The position numbers and the translations under genes were made by a program. Positions 1 through 7,021 of a stretch of DNA of 9,580 nucleotides are shown piece by piece. Source of the DNA: Planctomycetaceae bacterium (GTDB lineage: Bacteria > Planctomycetota > Planctomycetia > Planctomycetales > Planctomycetaceae); assembly GCA_947479075.1 (NCBI GenBank), contig CANJZR010000106.1:1-9580 (forward strand). The letters are read 5' to 3'. The notes under the pieces were generated by a model. It made no database searches. It saw only the letters and a program-made list of their open reading frames with translations, and had not been told where the DNA came from. Each line of letters opens with the position of its first letter. Position 1 is the first letter of the stretch.

Positions 1-1
1 C

Positions 2-1387
2 CCTCAGGATTGGAGGCTGTTTCGACGCGTTCTGATTTGGGTCTCATTTCCTGTTTTGCTTGGATCTTTTCTGACCGCGAGTACGTCGGGTTGGGTCTTG
101 GCAGGTGCGGGACTGGTCGTCGCCGGTCTTATTTTTTACACCACAAAGACGATCGTCAGTCCGATCGAAAGCGCAGCTGAGCGGGTCCGCAAGACGACGT
201 TCGAGCTCGATAAGAAGCTGGTAACCACACCCATGTTTGAGGCGTCGGTCTCAGCGAAATCGCCCGACCAGCTGTCCGAGGCGGAGGAGAATCTGTTTCG
301 AACCAGTAAACGGGCTCTGGCCGAGTTGCAGTCGCTGAGAGAGTTGGCCGCCCGCCTCGAACAGAGTACGACCCTGTTCGAAGGCGTTCTGGAAACGATG
401 CAGGAAGCGGTTCTCGTCGTTGATTCGAGCGAACGCGTGCTGTTCATTAACTCAGCGGCGCGTGATCTGTTTGATGTGTCGCAATCGGCGGCGTTTGGGA
501 AACTGGCCTGGGAAAGCATCCGTTCGAGCCAGCTTCAGGAAATCGTGACACAGGCCCTTTCGACGGGCAACACCGTTCGGGGCGAGGTGGAATTGCCACG
601 TCGCAAGCGGCTGGTCGAAGTTTCCGCGGTGGTTCTGAATCTGGCTGCGGGGCCAGGCTGTCTGGCAGTGGCCTACGATGTGACCGACTTGCGGAGACTG
701 GAGAAGATTCGTCGCGACTTCGTGTCGAACGTGTCGCATGAACTGAAGACTCCACTGACATCGATCCAGGCCTACGCCGACACGCTGCTGAACGGAGCAC
801 TGGAGGACGAGGGCAGTTCGCGTCTCTTCGTGGAGCGAATCGTCGAGCAATCCGAGCGTCTCAGCATGCTGATTCAGGATTTGCTGCGTCTCGCCCGAAT
901 TGAATCGGAACCCGAGGCATTTCAAATCGAGCGTTGCGATGCGATTCAGATTGCATCGTCGTCATTTCAAGATCACCTGGACGTCGCCAAGACACGTCAG
1001 ATTTGGCTGGAGTATCAGCCACCGGCGGGAGAGCTGCATGTCCTGGCAGATGCGGACGGGCTGCGGACGATCCTCAACAACCTGCTGACAAATGCGATCA
1101 ACTACACCCTCGCGGGCGGGCAGGTCACTCTGACGCTGCGTCCGGAAGGTAACCGTGCTCTGATCGAGGTCAGCGACACGGGCGTCGGCATCGCCAAAGA
1201 GCACCAGTCGCGAGTCTTCGAACGTTTCTATCGAGTCGACAAGGCCCGGACCCGTAGCGTCGGCGGAACCGGACTGGGGCTGGCGATTGTGCGGCACCTG
1301 GTGGAAGTCATGCAGGGCGAGATCACGCTCAAGAGTGAGTTGGGCGAGGGCTCGACATTTCGGATCTGGCTACCGCTCTCGAAGTGA
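2..1387 (+). CDS. phoR: PhoR-type phosphate sensor histidine kinase, 5' end outside window
   Basis: This is a membrane-bound histidine kinase, most likely the sensor that phosphorylates the PhoB-type regulator encoded at the far end of the cluster. Residues are counted from an internal TTG at 56. The frame stays open to the left edge, and the codons before that TTG encode hydrophobic residues (VLIWVSFPVLL) of a first membrane helix, so the true start is probably upstream and TTG 56 is not the start. A second helix spans about 13-33 after a very short loop, so no large extracytoplasmic sensor domain is seen, as in PhoR proteins that read PhoU and the Pst transporter. Next come a short linker, a coiled-coil-like stretch (about 70-105), a PAS-like domain (about 106-212), the H-box with His228 (SHELKTPL), the N-box (LNNLLTNAINYT, from 340), G1 DTGVGIA (374-380), the F-box FERFYRVD and G2 GGTGLGLAIV (403-412). 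All catalytic boxes look intact. The PhoR assignment over other HisKA kinases rests largely on the pst neighbours. Confidence 0.9.
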   Translation, partial: PQDWRLFRRVLIWVSFPVLLGSFLTASTSGWVLAGAGLVVAGLIFYTTKTIVSPIESAAERVRKTTFELDKKLVTTPMFEASVSAKSPDQLSEAEENLFRTSKRALAELQSLRELAARLEQSTTLFEGVLETMQEAVLVVDSSERVLFINSAARDLFDVSQSAAFGKLAWESIRSSQLQEIVTQALSTGNTVRGEVELPRRKRLVEVSAVVLNLAAGPGCLAVAYDVTDLRRLEKIRRDFVSNVSHELKTPLTSIQAYADTLLNGALEDEGSSRLFVERIVEQSERLSMLIQDLLRLARIESEPEAFQIERCDAIQIASSSFQDHLDVAKTRQIWLEYQPPAGELHVLADADGLRTILNNLLTNAINYTLAGGQVTLTLRPEGNRALIEVSDTGVGIAKEHQSRVFERFYRVDKARTRSVGGTGLGLAIVRHLVEVMQGEITLKSELGEGSTFRIWLPLSK

Positions 1388-1444
1388 GCCAATGACGCGC
1401 ACACTCTGTCGGAGAGTCGTCACAAATACCACGCAACTCAATGA

Positions 1445-1495
1445 ATCACCTCACCTTAACCAATTCTTCACAATTGATTGGTTTACATCTTAACA
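1445..1495 (+). promoter_or_regulatory. Candidate Pho box: array of TTMACM-like direct repeats
   Basis: Five related hexamers lie in one orientation: ATCACC (1445), TTAACC (1456), TTCACA (1467), TTTACA (1482) and TTAACA (1490). The first three begin exactly 11 bases apart, one helical turn. Binding sites of OmpR-family Pho regulators (PhoB of E. coli, PhoP of Bacillus and Streptomyces) are direct repeats with about 11-base periodicity, and the Bacillus PhoP unit is TTAACA-like. The site lies upstream of the first transporter gene, and the same cluster encodes a PhoB homologue. The last two units are out of phase (15 and 8 bases), so the exact boundaries are uncertain. Confidence 0.5.
1458..1483. 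repeat. Inverted repeat AACCAAT-N12-ATTGGTT
   Basis: A perfect 7-base inverted repeat, AACCAAT (1458-1464) and ATTGGTT (1477-1483), overlaps the candidate Pho box. The spacer contains the palindrome CAATTG (1471-1476). It could be an operator or an RNA hairpin in the leader, or chance in AT-rich DNA. Confidence 0.35.
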
Positions 1496-1529
1496 ATTCA
1501 AGGATACCGTCCTTCCATCAAGAACACTG

Positions 1530-2540
1530 ATGAAACCACTGCAGAAACTGAATCGTTCCGGGACGGATCGCATGAGAACATTGGGCGTGAATTTCGTGAT
1601 GCTGACGAGCCTGTGCCTGCTCGTCGGTTGTGAGGTCAAAACCTCGCGAGTCGAACCGACGAAGACGTCCGACAAGCTGTCGGGCGAGATCCGGATCGAT
1701 GGGTCCAGCACTGTCGCCCCGATCACCGCGATCGTCGCCGAGGATTTCGGCAATGCAAACCCCGAAGTGGAAGTTCCGGTCGGAACCTCAGGAACGAGCG
1801 GCGGCTTCAAGAAGTTTGTCCGCGGTGAACTCGATATCTGCGACGCCTCGCGTCCGATCTCTGACAGCGAGAAGGCCGAACTCGAGAAAAATCAGATCGA
1901 GTGGGTCGAGTTGCAGGTCGCGATCGACGGATTGTCGGTCTGTGTGAACCCCAAGAATGATTGGTGCAAGTCGTTAACCGTAGCCCAGTTGAAGGCGATT
2001 TGGGAACCTGAAAGCAAGATCACGAACTGGAACCAGATCGATCCCAGCTGGCCGGATCGGGCGATCAAGCTCTTTGGTGCCGACACCGATTCGGGAACCT
2101 TTGACTACTTCACCGAATCCATCATGGGCAAAAAGGGAGCCATTCGCTCCGACTACCAGCAGAACACCGAGGACAACCTCCTGGTCCAGGGAGTCGCCGG
2201 GGACGAGGACGCAATCGGGTACTTCGGGTACACTTATTATTCGACCAATCAGGACAAGGTGCGATCACTCCCGATTTCGAAGACAGAGAATGCCGCCGAT
2301 GCAGTGTCTCCGGATTTGGAAACGATCCGGTCTGGCAAATACGCTCCACTCTCCCGTCCGCTCTTCATCTACGTGACTCGGAAAGCCATCACCCAGCCGC
2401 ACATCGCGGAGTTTCTGAAGTTCTACCTCTCTGACCAGGGGCAAAAGCTGGTGAGCGAGGCCAAGGCGGTGCAGATGAGCGACGAGCAACTCAAGGTGGC
2501 TCGCGAACGTCTGAACGCCGCTCTGCCCTCGGGCAAATAG
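1530..2540 (+). CDS. pstS: Phosphate-binding lipoprotein of the Pst transporter
   Basis: PstS captures inorganic phosphate outside the inner membrane and delivers it to PstCA. The N-terminus is a lipoprotein signal: a hydrophobic stretch (LGVNFVMLTSLCLLVG) ends in the lipobox LVGC, so Cys34 would be lipidated after cleavage. Phosphate-pocket motifs of the PstS family follow: DGSST (57-61), GTSGTSGGF (85-93), DICDASRPI (102-110) and GADTDSGTFDYF (183-194). The length of 336 residues is normal. An alternative ATG at 1572 (Met15) would put the lipid-bearing Cys at position 20, more typical for a lipoprotein signal, and a purine-rich GGGACGG precedes it; the upstream ATG at 1530 has no clear ribosome-binding site. 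Either start gives the same mature protein. It is the first gene after the regulatory region and is followed 30 bases later by pstC. Confidence 0.95.
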   Translation: MKPLQKLNRSGTDRMRTLGVNFVMLTSLCLLVGCEVKTSRVEPTKTSDKLSGEIRIDGSSTVAPITAIVAEDFGNANPEVEVPVGTSGTSGGFKKFVRGELDICDASRPISDSEKAELEKNQIEWVELQVAIDGLSVCVNPKNDWCKSLTVAQLKAIWEPESKITNWNQIDPSWPDRAIKLFGADTDSGTFDYFTESIMGKKGAIRSDYQQNTEDNLLVQGVAGDEDAIGYFGYTYYSTNQDKVRSLPISKTENAADAVSPDLETIRSGKYAPLSRPLFIYVTRKAITQPHIAEFLKFYLSDQGQKLVSEAKAVQMSDEQLKVARERLNAALPSGK

Positions 2541-2570
2541 CTCAGAAGCAAATCTGCAGCCACCTCCCCC

Positions 2571-3566
2571 ATGGTTGAATCACTCGTGAATTCGCCAGAC
2601 ACATCTGAAACGCCGCCGCCGGTCCTGAAACTGCATCGTCAGTTTTCGCTGGCCCGTCTGCGTGAATCGATCGTGGAGTGGGGGATGTTCCTCTGCTCTT
2701 CGCTGTCGATCCTCGTGACAGCTGCGATTCTGTTTGTGCTGCTGATCGAGACCGTCATCCCCTTCGGTGGGGTGAAGCCCTTCTTCGGGCATGTGTCCCT
2801 GTGGGAGTTCTTCACCGAGACTCGCTGGACGCCGACCTTTTCGGACAAGCACTTCGGGGTTCTGCCACTGGTGTGCGGAACCATGCTCGTCGCACTGATT
2901 GGCGCGCTGGTCGGGTTGCCGCTTGGCATCCTCAGTGCAATCTATCTGAGCGAGTATGCGAGGCCAAAAACCAGATCCATCATCAAACCGATTCTGGAGA
3001 TCCTGTCGGGAATGCCGACGGTGGTCTATGGATACTTTGCTCTGATTTTCGTGACTCCGTACATCGTCCAGCCGCTGTTTCATTCGTTTCTCGGGTGGGA
3101 GGTCGACTCCACAAACGCCCTCAGCGCTGGCATCGTCATGGGGATCATGATCATGCCGATGGTCTGCTCGCTCAGCGAGGACGCCATCCGGGCTGTTCCC
3201 CGCAGCCTGCGTGAGGCAGGTTATGCACTCGGTTCGACCAAATACGATGTCTCCCTCAAGGTCGTCGTACCCGCCGCACTTTCGGGAATCGTGGCCGCTT
3301 TCCTGCTGGCGATGGCCCGCGCGATTGGCGAAACCATGCTCGTCGCGATCGCAGCTGGAAATAATCCCAAGCTGACAATCAATCCCCTGAAGAGCATTCA
3401 GACGATGACAACTTTCATCGTGAACACCTCCAAGGGCGACACACCTTCGGGAACGATCGAGTATCAGAGTCTTTATGCCGTGGCTCTGTGTCTGTTTGTG
3501 ATTACGTTCACCATGAATGTGATTTCGCACGCTGTCATGCGTCGATTCCGGGAGGTCTACCACTGA
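2571..3566 (+). CDS. pstC: Phosphate ABC transporter permease PstC
   Basis: PstC is one of two inner-membrane permease subunits forming the phosphate channel. The 331-residue product has a soluble N-terminal tail of about 35 residues and then roughly six membrane segments (near 36-62, 98-126, 138-166, 183-203, 233-262 and 298-322). The ABC-permease EAA loop, which contacts the ATPase, is visible as EDAIRAVPRSLREAGYALGSTKYD (from residue 203). The neighbouring ARAIGETM is also typical of the PstC/PstA family. Only 30 bases separate it from pstS, and one base separates its stop from the start of pstA, so it is certainly co-transcribed with pstA. No Shine-Dalgarno is seen before ATG 2571; an in-frame GTG lies at 2586. 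Being directly after the binding-protein gene fits PstC rather than PstA. Confidence 0.94.
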   Translation: MVESLVNSPDTSETPPPVLKLHRQFSLARLRESIVEWGMFLCSSLSILVTAAILFVLLIETVIPFGGVKPFFGHVSLWEFFTETRWTPTFSDKHFGVLPLVCGTMLVALIGALVGLPLGILSAIYLSEYARPKTRSIIKPILEILSGMPTVVYGYFALIFVTPYIVQPLFHSFLGWEVDSTNALSAGIVMGIMIMPMVCSLSEDAIRAVPRSLREAGYALGSTKYDVSLKVVVPAALSGIVAAFLLAMARAIGETMLVAIAAGNNPKLTINPLKSIQTMTTFIVNTSKGDTPSGTIEYQSLYAVALCLFVITFTMNVISHAVMRRFREVYH

Positions 3567-3567
3567 G

Positions 3568-4629
3568 ATGATCTCCCCAGCTGACATGAATCCACCGACA
3601 TCGACCGTGGTCAACAACGAACTGAGGCAGGCCCTGACTCGCAAGTCGGCAGTTCGACCGGCGGAAGTGGCTTTCTCATTTCTCTGCAAGTCGGCCGCCT
3701 GGTCGAGCCTGGGCATTTTGTGCGTGCTGGTCGGTAGCGTGATGTGGAAGTCCTGGGGCTACCTCGACTGGCAGTTCCTCACGAGCTTCGATTCACAACG
3801 TCCTGAGCTGGCAGGCATCTGGGCGGGCCTCCTCGGCACGACCTGGATGATTTTCCTGACTTTTCTGACGGCGATTCCGATTGGTGTCGGCGCAGCTGTG
3901 TATCTGGAAGAGTACGCCCGTGACGTCTGGTTTGTGCGGTTTATTCGCATCAACCTGTCAAACCTCGCCGGCGTCCCCTCAATCGTGTACGGGATCCTCG
4001 GTCTGACCGTGTTTGTCCGAATGTTCGACCTGTTCGCTCGCGAAGCAATTGTGGCCAGACTGACTGGCCACATTGTGGAGGCGGTCGTGATTCTGGGAGT
4101 GGAGATTCCGCTGCCGCTGGGCACGACGCTGGCCGCCGGGGCTCTCACGATGTCGCTGCTGATTCTGCCCGTGATTATCGTCGCGACTCAGGAGGCCTTG
4201 CGGGCCATCCCGCCGTCCCTGCGACACGCATCGCTGGCGCTCGGCGCCACACGCTGGCAGACCGTACGTTATCAGGTCATTCCCGCAGCTGTACCAGGCA
4301 TCATGACTGGCATCATTTTGTCCATCTCTCGCGTGATCGGAGAGACCGCTCCTCTGATCGTTGTGGGTGCAGTGGGCTTTGCCCGCTTCGCTCCCGGAAA
4401 GATCGGATCGCTGAGCGATCTGGCCCACCACCCCGGTGGACTGCTCGAAGCCCCCTTCGGCAAGTACACTGTGATGCCTGTCCAGATCTTCAACTGGGTG
4501 GGACAGGCGAGGCAGGAGTTTCAGGGCGTCGCAGCTGCGGGCATCCTCGTGCTCTTAGGGCTGCTGATGCTCATGAACGGAGTCGCCATCATCATCCGCA
4601 ACCGATACCAGAAGAAGCTCCGCTGGTAG
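3568..4629 (+). CDS. pstA: Phosphate ABC transporter permease PstA
   Basis: PstA is the second permease subunit, pairing with PstC and driven by PstB. The 353-residue product has about six membrane segments (near 43-62, 86-112, 132-152, 187-206, 237-268 and 321-343). The EAA loop reads EALRAIPPSLRHASLALGATRW (from 209), followed by SRVIGETAPLI. The segment YTVMPVQIFNWVGQARQEF (300-318) before the last helix is characteristic of PstA. At 353 residues it is longer than the E. coli protein (about 296), mainly from a hydrophilic N-terminal tail of about 40 residues and longer loops. The ATG at 3568 comes one base after the pstC stop, suggesting translational coupling. A GGGAGG at 3550-3555 sits 12 bases upstream, rather far for a ribosome-binding site; a later in-frame ATG lies at 3586. 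Confidence 0.94.
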   Translation: MISPADMNPPTSTVVNNELRQALTRKSAVRPAEVAFSFLCKSAAWSSLGILCVLVGSVMWKSWGYLDWQFLTSFDSQRPELAGIWAGLLGTTWMIFLTFLTAIPIGVGAAVYLEEYARDVWFVRFIRINLSNLAGVPSIVYGILGLTVFVRMFDLFAREAIVARLTGHIVEAVVILGVEIPLPLGTTLAAGALTMSLLILPVIIVATQEALRAIPPSLRHASLALGATRWQTVRYQVIPAAVPGIMTGIILSISRVIGETAPLIVVGAVGFARFAPGKIGSLSDLAHHPGGLLEAPFGKYTVMPVQIFNWVGQARQEFQGVAAAGILVLLGLLMLMNGVAIIIRNRYQKKLRW

Positions 4630-4641
4630 GACTGACCGTTT

Positions 4642-5502
4642 ATGGCGAAGGCATTCACCAACCTGATGAACGATCGAGCCGCGGCTGAGCGGGAGAAGGC
4701 CGGCGCGTCCGGATCTCCTGACGCTGGGGGCGAGGGCCAGATCGTGCGGCGGATGAAGGTCGAAACCCGGAAGCTCAACTTCTTCTATGGGCCATCGCAG
4801 GCCCTGTTCGACATCTCAGTACAGATCCCGGAAAAGTCGGTCACAGCACTGATCGGTCCTTCCGGATGTGGCAAGAGTACGTTCCTGCGAACACTCAACC
4901 GCATGAACGACATTGTCGAGGGCGCGCGCCACACCGGCGAGATTCTCCTCGAAGGGATCAACATCGACGGACCGGAGATCGATGTCGTTGCCCTGCGCAA
5001 GCGGGTCGGCATGGTGTTCCAGAAGTCGACTCCCTTCCCGAAGTCGATCTTCGAGAACGTCGCATTCGGTCCCCGACTGACTGGGGTCAGCGATCGACGC
5101 GAACTCGAGGAGATCGTATCGACGTGCCTGAAACGGGCCGCCTTGTGGGAAGAAGTCAAGAACCGATTGACTGACTCCGCGATGGCTCTTTCGGGCGGTC
5201 AGCAGCAGCGGCTGTGTATCGCCCGGGCACTGGCAACCAACCCCGATGTCCTGCTGATGGACGAGCCCGCATCGGCACTCGACCCGGCCTCGACCTCGCG
5301 CATCGAAGACCTGATCTTTGAGCTCAAAGAGAACTACACGATCATCATCGTCACGCACAACATGCAGCAGGCAGCCCGTGTCAGCGACATGACAGCCTTC
5401 TTTTACCAGGGGCACCTGGTCGAGATGGGACAAACGCAGCAGTTGTTCACCAAGCCTCGCGAGAAGCACACCGAAGACTACATCACGGGCCGATTTGGTT
5501 GA
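4642..5502 (+). CDS. pstB: Phosphate ABC transporter ATP-binding protein PstB
   Basis: PstB is the cytoplasmic ATPase that powers phosphate import. All ABC motifs are present: Walker A GPSGCGKST (72-80), Q-loop Gln127 (VFQKSTPFPKSIFENV), signature LSGGQQQR (183-190), Walker B LLMDEPASALD (204-214) and switch His239 (THNMQQA). The stretch NRMND after Walker A, the PFPKSIFENV segment and the C-terminal KHTEDYITGRFG are hallmarks of PstB. At 286 residues it is longer than the E. coli protein (257), because about 37 polar residues rich in Ala, Glu, Arg and Gly precede the first conserved strand. An in-frame ATG at 4753 (Met38) would give the usual length, so the start is uncertain. It lies 12 bases after pstA, with 74 bases before phoU. 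Confidence 0.96.
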   Translation: MAKAFTNLMNDRAAAEREKAGASGSPDAGGEGQIVRRMKVETRKLNFFYGPSQALFDISVQIPEKSVTALIGPSGCGKSTFLRTLNRMNDIVEGARHTGEILLEGINIDGPEIDVVALRKRVGMVFQKSTPFPKSIFENVAFGPRLTGVSDRRELEEIVSTCLKRAALWEEVKNRLTDSAMALSGGQQQRLCIARALATNPDVLLMDEPASALDPASTSRIEDLIFELKENYTIIIVTHNMQQAARVSDMTAFFYQGHLVEMGQTQQLFTKPREKHTEDYITGRFG

Positions 5503-5576
5503 GACGCGAGACCTGGGGCTCATCGCCTGCGTCGTGTCCACGTCACTGATCACTCAACTTTTCAACACAGTCGAAT

Positions 5577-6263
5577 ATGTCCGCACACCTTCAAATCGAC
5601 CTGGATGATCTGCACCGCCATTTGCTGTCGATGTGTGCGAAGGTGGAAGATCTGATCCATCGGGCAGTGGCCCAGCTCTCCAATCCGAGCATGGAAGATG
5701 CAATCGCCCTGACCGAGCAGGACAACGAGATTGATCGCTGGGACGTAGAGATTGAGGACAAGTGCCTGAAGATTCTGGCGCTCCACCAACCGGTGGCGAT
5801 CGACCTGCGCCGGATCACCACCGTGCTCAAGATCTCCGGCGAACTGGAGCGGGTGGCCGACCTCGCCGTGAACATTGTCGAGCGGGCCGTCGGATTGCTC
5901 GATGCTCCCGAACTGCAGATTCCCGACAAGCTCGTCGACATGGCTCAGTCCGCAGTCGACATGCTGCACCGCAGCATCGACGCATATGTGAAACTCGACA
6001 GCCAGCTCGCGCGGAAAGTGTGCCGGGACGATGACTCCATCGACCAGGCCAACGCCGCGATGATCAAACACTTGATTGACCAAATGCATCAGCAGCCCGA
6101 TCGACTGGATGCTTTGCTGCACCTGTTCTCCGCGGTAAGGCAAGTGGAACGTGTTGCTGACCACGCCACGAATATCGCCGAAGATGTCGTTTATCTTGTC
6201 GAGGGCAAGATCATTCGACATTGGAAAACACTGGACCGCGATGATCTTCGGGAAACCCGGTAG
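5577..6263 (+). CDS. phoU: Phosphate signalling and regulatory protein PhoU
   Basis: PhoU is a cytoplasmic helical protein that links the Pst transporter to the PhoR kinase and keeps the Pho response off when phosphate is plentiful. The 228-residue sequence shows the two tandem three-helix repeats of the family. Each carries the conserved metal-binding signature: ELERVADLAVNI (89-100) and QVERVADHATNI (189-200). The length is typical. It begins 74 bases after pstB; this gap holds short TCACT/TCAAC repeats but no clear promoter or terminator. Position after pstB is the classical arrangement. No strong Shine-Dalgarno precedes ATG 5577. Confidence 0.95.
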   Translation: MSAHLQIDLDDLHRHLLSMCAKVEDLIHRAVAQLSNPSMEDAIALTEQDNEIDRWDVEIEDKCLKILALHQPVAIDLRRITTVLKISGELERVADLAVNIVERAVGLLDAPELQIPDKLVDMAQSAVDMLHRSIDAYVKLDSQLARKVCRDDDSIDQANAAMIKHLIDQMHQQPDRLDALLHLFSAVRQVERVADHATNIAEDVVYLVEGKIIRHWKTLDRDDLRETR

Positions 6264-6310
6264 GGACCTGCATCGCGACTTCGGCCCGTCACACCAAGCA
6301 GACGGAACCC

Positions 6311-7018
6311 ATGAGTAAGACACAGATTCTGGTGGTGGACGATGAGCCCGCCATCGTGGACATTCTCGTTTACAACCTCTCGAAAGAGGGGTTTGAGATC
6401 TCATCCGCCTCGGATGGTCGCGAAGCGATCCAGAAGTGCCAGGCCTCTCCTCCGGATCTGATGATCCTGGATCTGATGCTTCCGCACATCGATGGATTGC
6501 AGGTCTGCCGCCGCCTGAGAAGCGATCCACGAACACAAAACATCCGCATTCTGATGCTGACTGCCAAAGGGGATGAGACCGACGAGATTGTGGGCTTCAA
6601 CATGGGGGCCGATGACTTCGTCGCGAAGCCGTTCCGCGTCAAACCGCTCATCGAGCGGGTGAAGGCGTTACTCCGACGACGCGATACGGGAGCGGATGCG
6701 ACTGATGTCGTCGTCTTTGGTCCGATCGAAATTGACAAGACGAATCACGTCGTCCGCAAGGACGGAGCCGAGCTGACGTTAACGCCAACCGAGTTCCGCC
6801 TGCTCTGGACGCTGGCTCGTCAGCCGGGTCGTACATTTAGCCGACATGAGTTGCTCGACTGCTGCCGAGGCGAGGATGCCAACTCGATGGAACGGACCAT
6901 CGACGTACATATCCGCGCGCTGCGGAAAAAGCTCGATGATCTCGCCGATTCGATCGAGACCGTCCGCGGAATCGGGTATCGCTGCAAGCCCATCAAGAAC
7001 GAGACGAATGCCGGGTGA
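6311..7018 (+). CDS. phoB: PhoB-type response regulator, OmpR family
   Basis: This is a two-domain transcription regulator, the likely target of the PhoR kinase at the other end of the locus. The receiver domain (about 4-120) has the acidic pair Asp10/Asp11, phosphoacceptor Asp54 (LILDLMLP-like context), Thr84 and Lys106. The C-terminal winged-helix domain (about 135-228) carries LTPTEFRLLWTL and the recognition-helix region ERTIDVHIRALRKKL followed by ETVRGIGYRCK. This closely matches the PhoB/PhoP pattern R-T-V-D-V-H-I-R-x-L-R, so a conventional direct-repeat Pho box is expected. The length of 235 residues is normal. It starts 47 bases after phoU, with a weak CGGAA before the ATG, and ends three bases from the convergent mnmE stop. 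Other OmpR-family roles cannot be excluded by sequence alone, but the context argues strongly for PhoB. Confidence 0.9.
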   Translation: MSKTQILVVDDEPAIVDILVYNLSKEGFEISSASDGREAIQKCQASPPDLMILDLMLPHIDGLQVCRRLRSDPRTQNIRILMLTAKGDETDEIVGFNMGADDFVAKPFRVKPLIERVKALLRRRDTGADATDVVVFGPIEIDKTNHVVRKDGAELTLTPTEFRLLWTLARQPGRTFSRHELLDCCRGEDANSMERTIDVHIRALRKKLDDLADSIETVRGIGYRCKPIKNETNAG

Positions 7019-7021
7019 CCG

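Larger units (their letters stand above)
1388..1529 (+). promoter_or_regulatory. Regulatory region between phoR and pstS
   Basis: This is the longest non-coding stretch in the window and is more AT-rich than the flanking genes, especially from about 1440 to 1500. It contains the repeat array described separately, a 7-base inverted repeat, and a weak 5-base hairpin (ACTCT/AGAGT, 1403-1417) that is not followed by a run of T. I see no convincing sigma70 -10 box at proper spacing. By position it is the likely promoter of pstSCAB-phoU-phoB; whether transcription from phoR also reads through cannot be told. Confidence 0.6.

Noticed and set aside
1403..1417. Hairpin ACTCT-GTCGG-AGAGT after phoR as a terminator
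   Set aside because: The stem is only five bases (extendable only across a bulge) and no T-run follows, so intrinsic termination is not supported.
1482..1518. Sigma70 promoter using TTTACA or TTAACA as the -35 box
   Set aside because: The matching -10 positions at 17-base spacing (TACCGT, TTCCAT) each match only three of six consensus bases, so no specific promoter is called.
2580..3716. Long minus-strand open frame (378 codons) opposite pstC and the start of pstA
   Set aside because: It is rich in Arg, His, Gln and Asp with no recognisable domain and lies fully antisense to clearly conserved PstC and PstA coding sequence; typical of a GC-rich shadow frame.
5503..5533. GACGC/GCGTC inverted repeat after pstB as a terminator or attenuator
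   Set aside because: A five-base stem with a loop of about 21 bases and no T-run is too weak.
4816..5553. Minus-strand open frame (245 codons) opposite pstB
   Set aside because: Antisense to all PstB catalytic motifs; composition is that of a reverse-complement shadow.
5562..6536. Minus-strand open frame (324 codons) opposite phoU and the start of phoB
   Set aside because: It covers well-conserved PhoU and PhoB receiver coding sequence on the other strand, and its translation shows no domain or coherent hydrophobic pattern.
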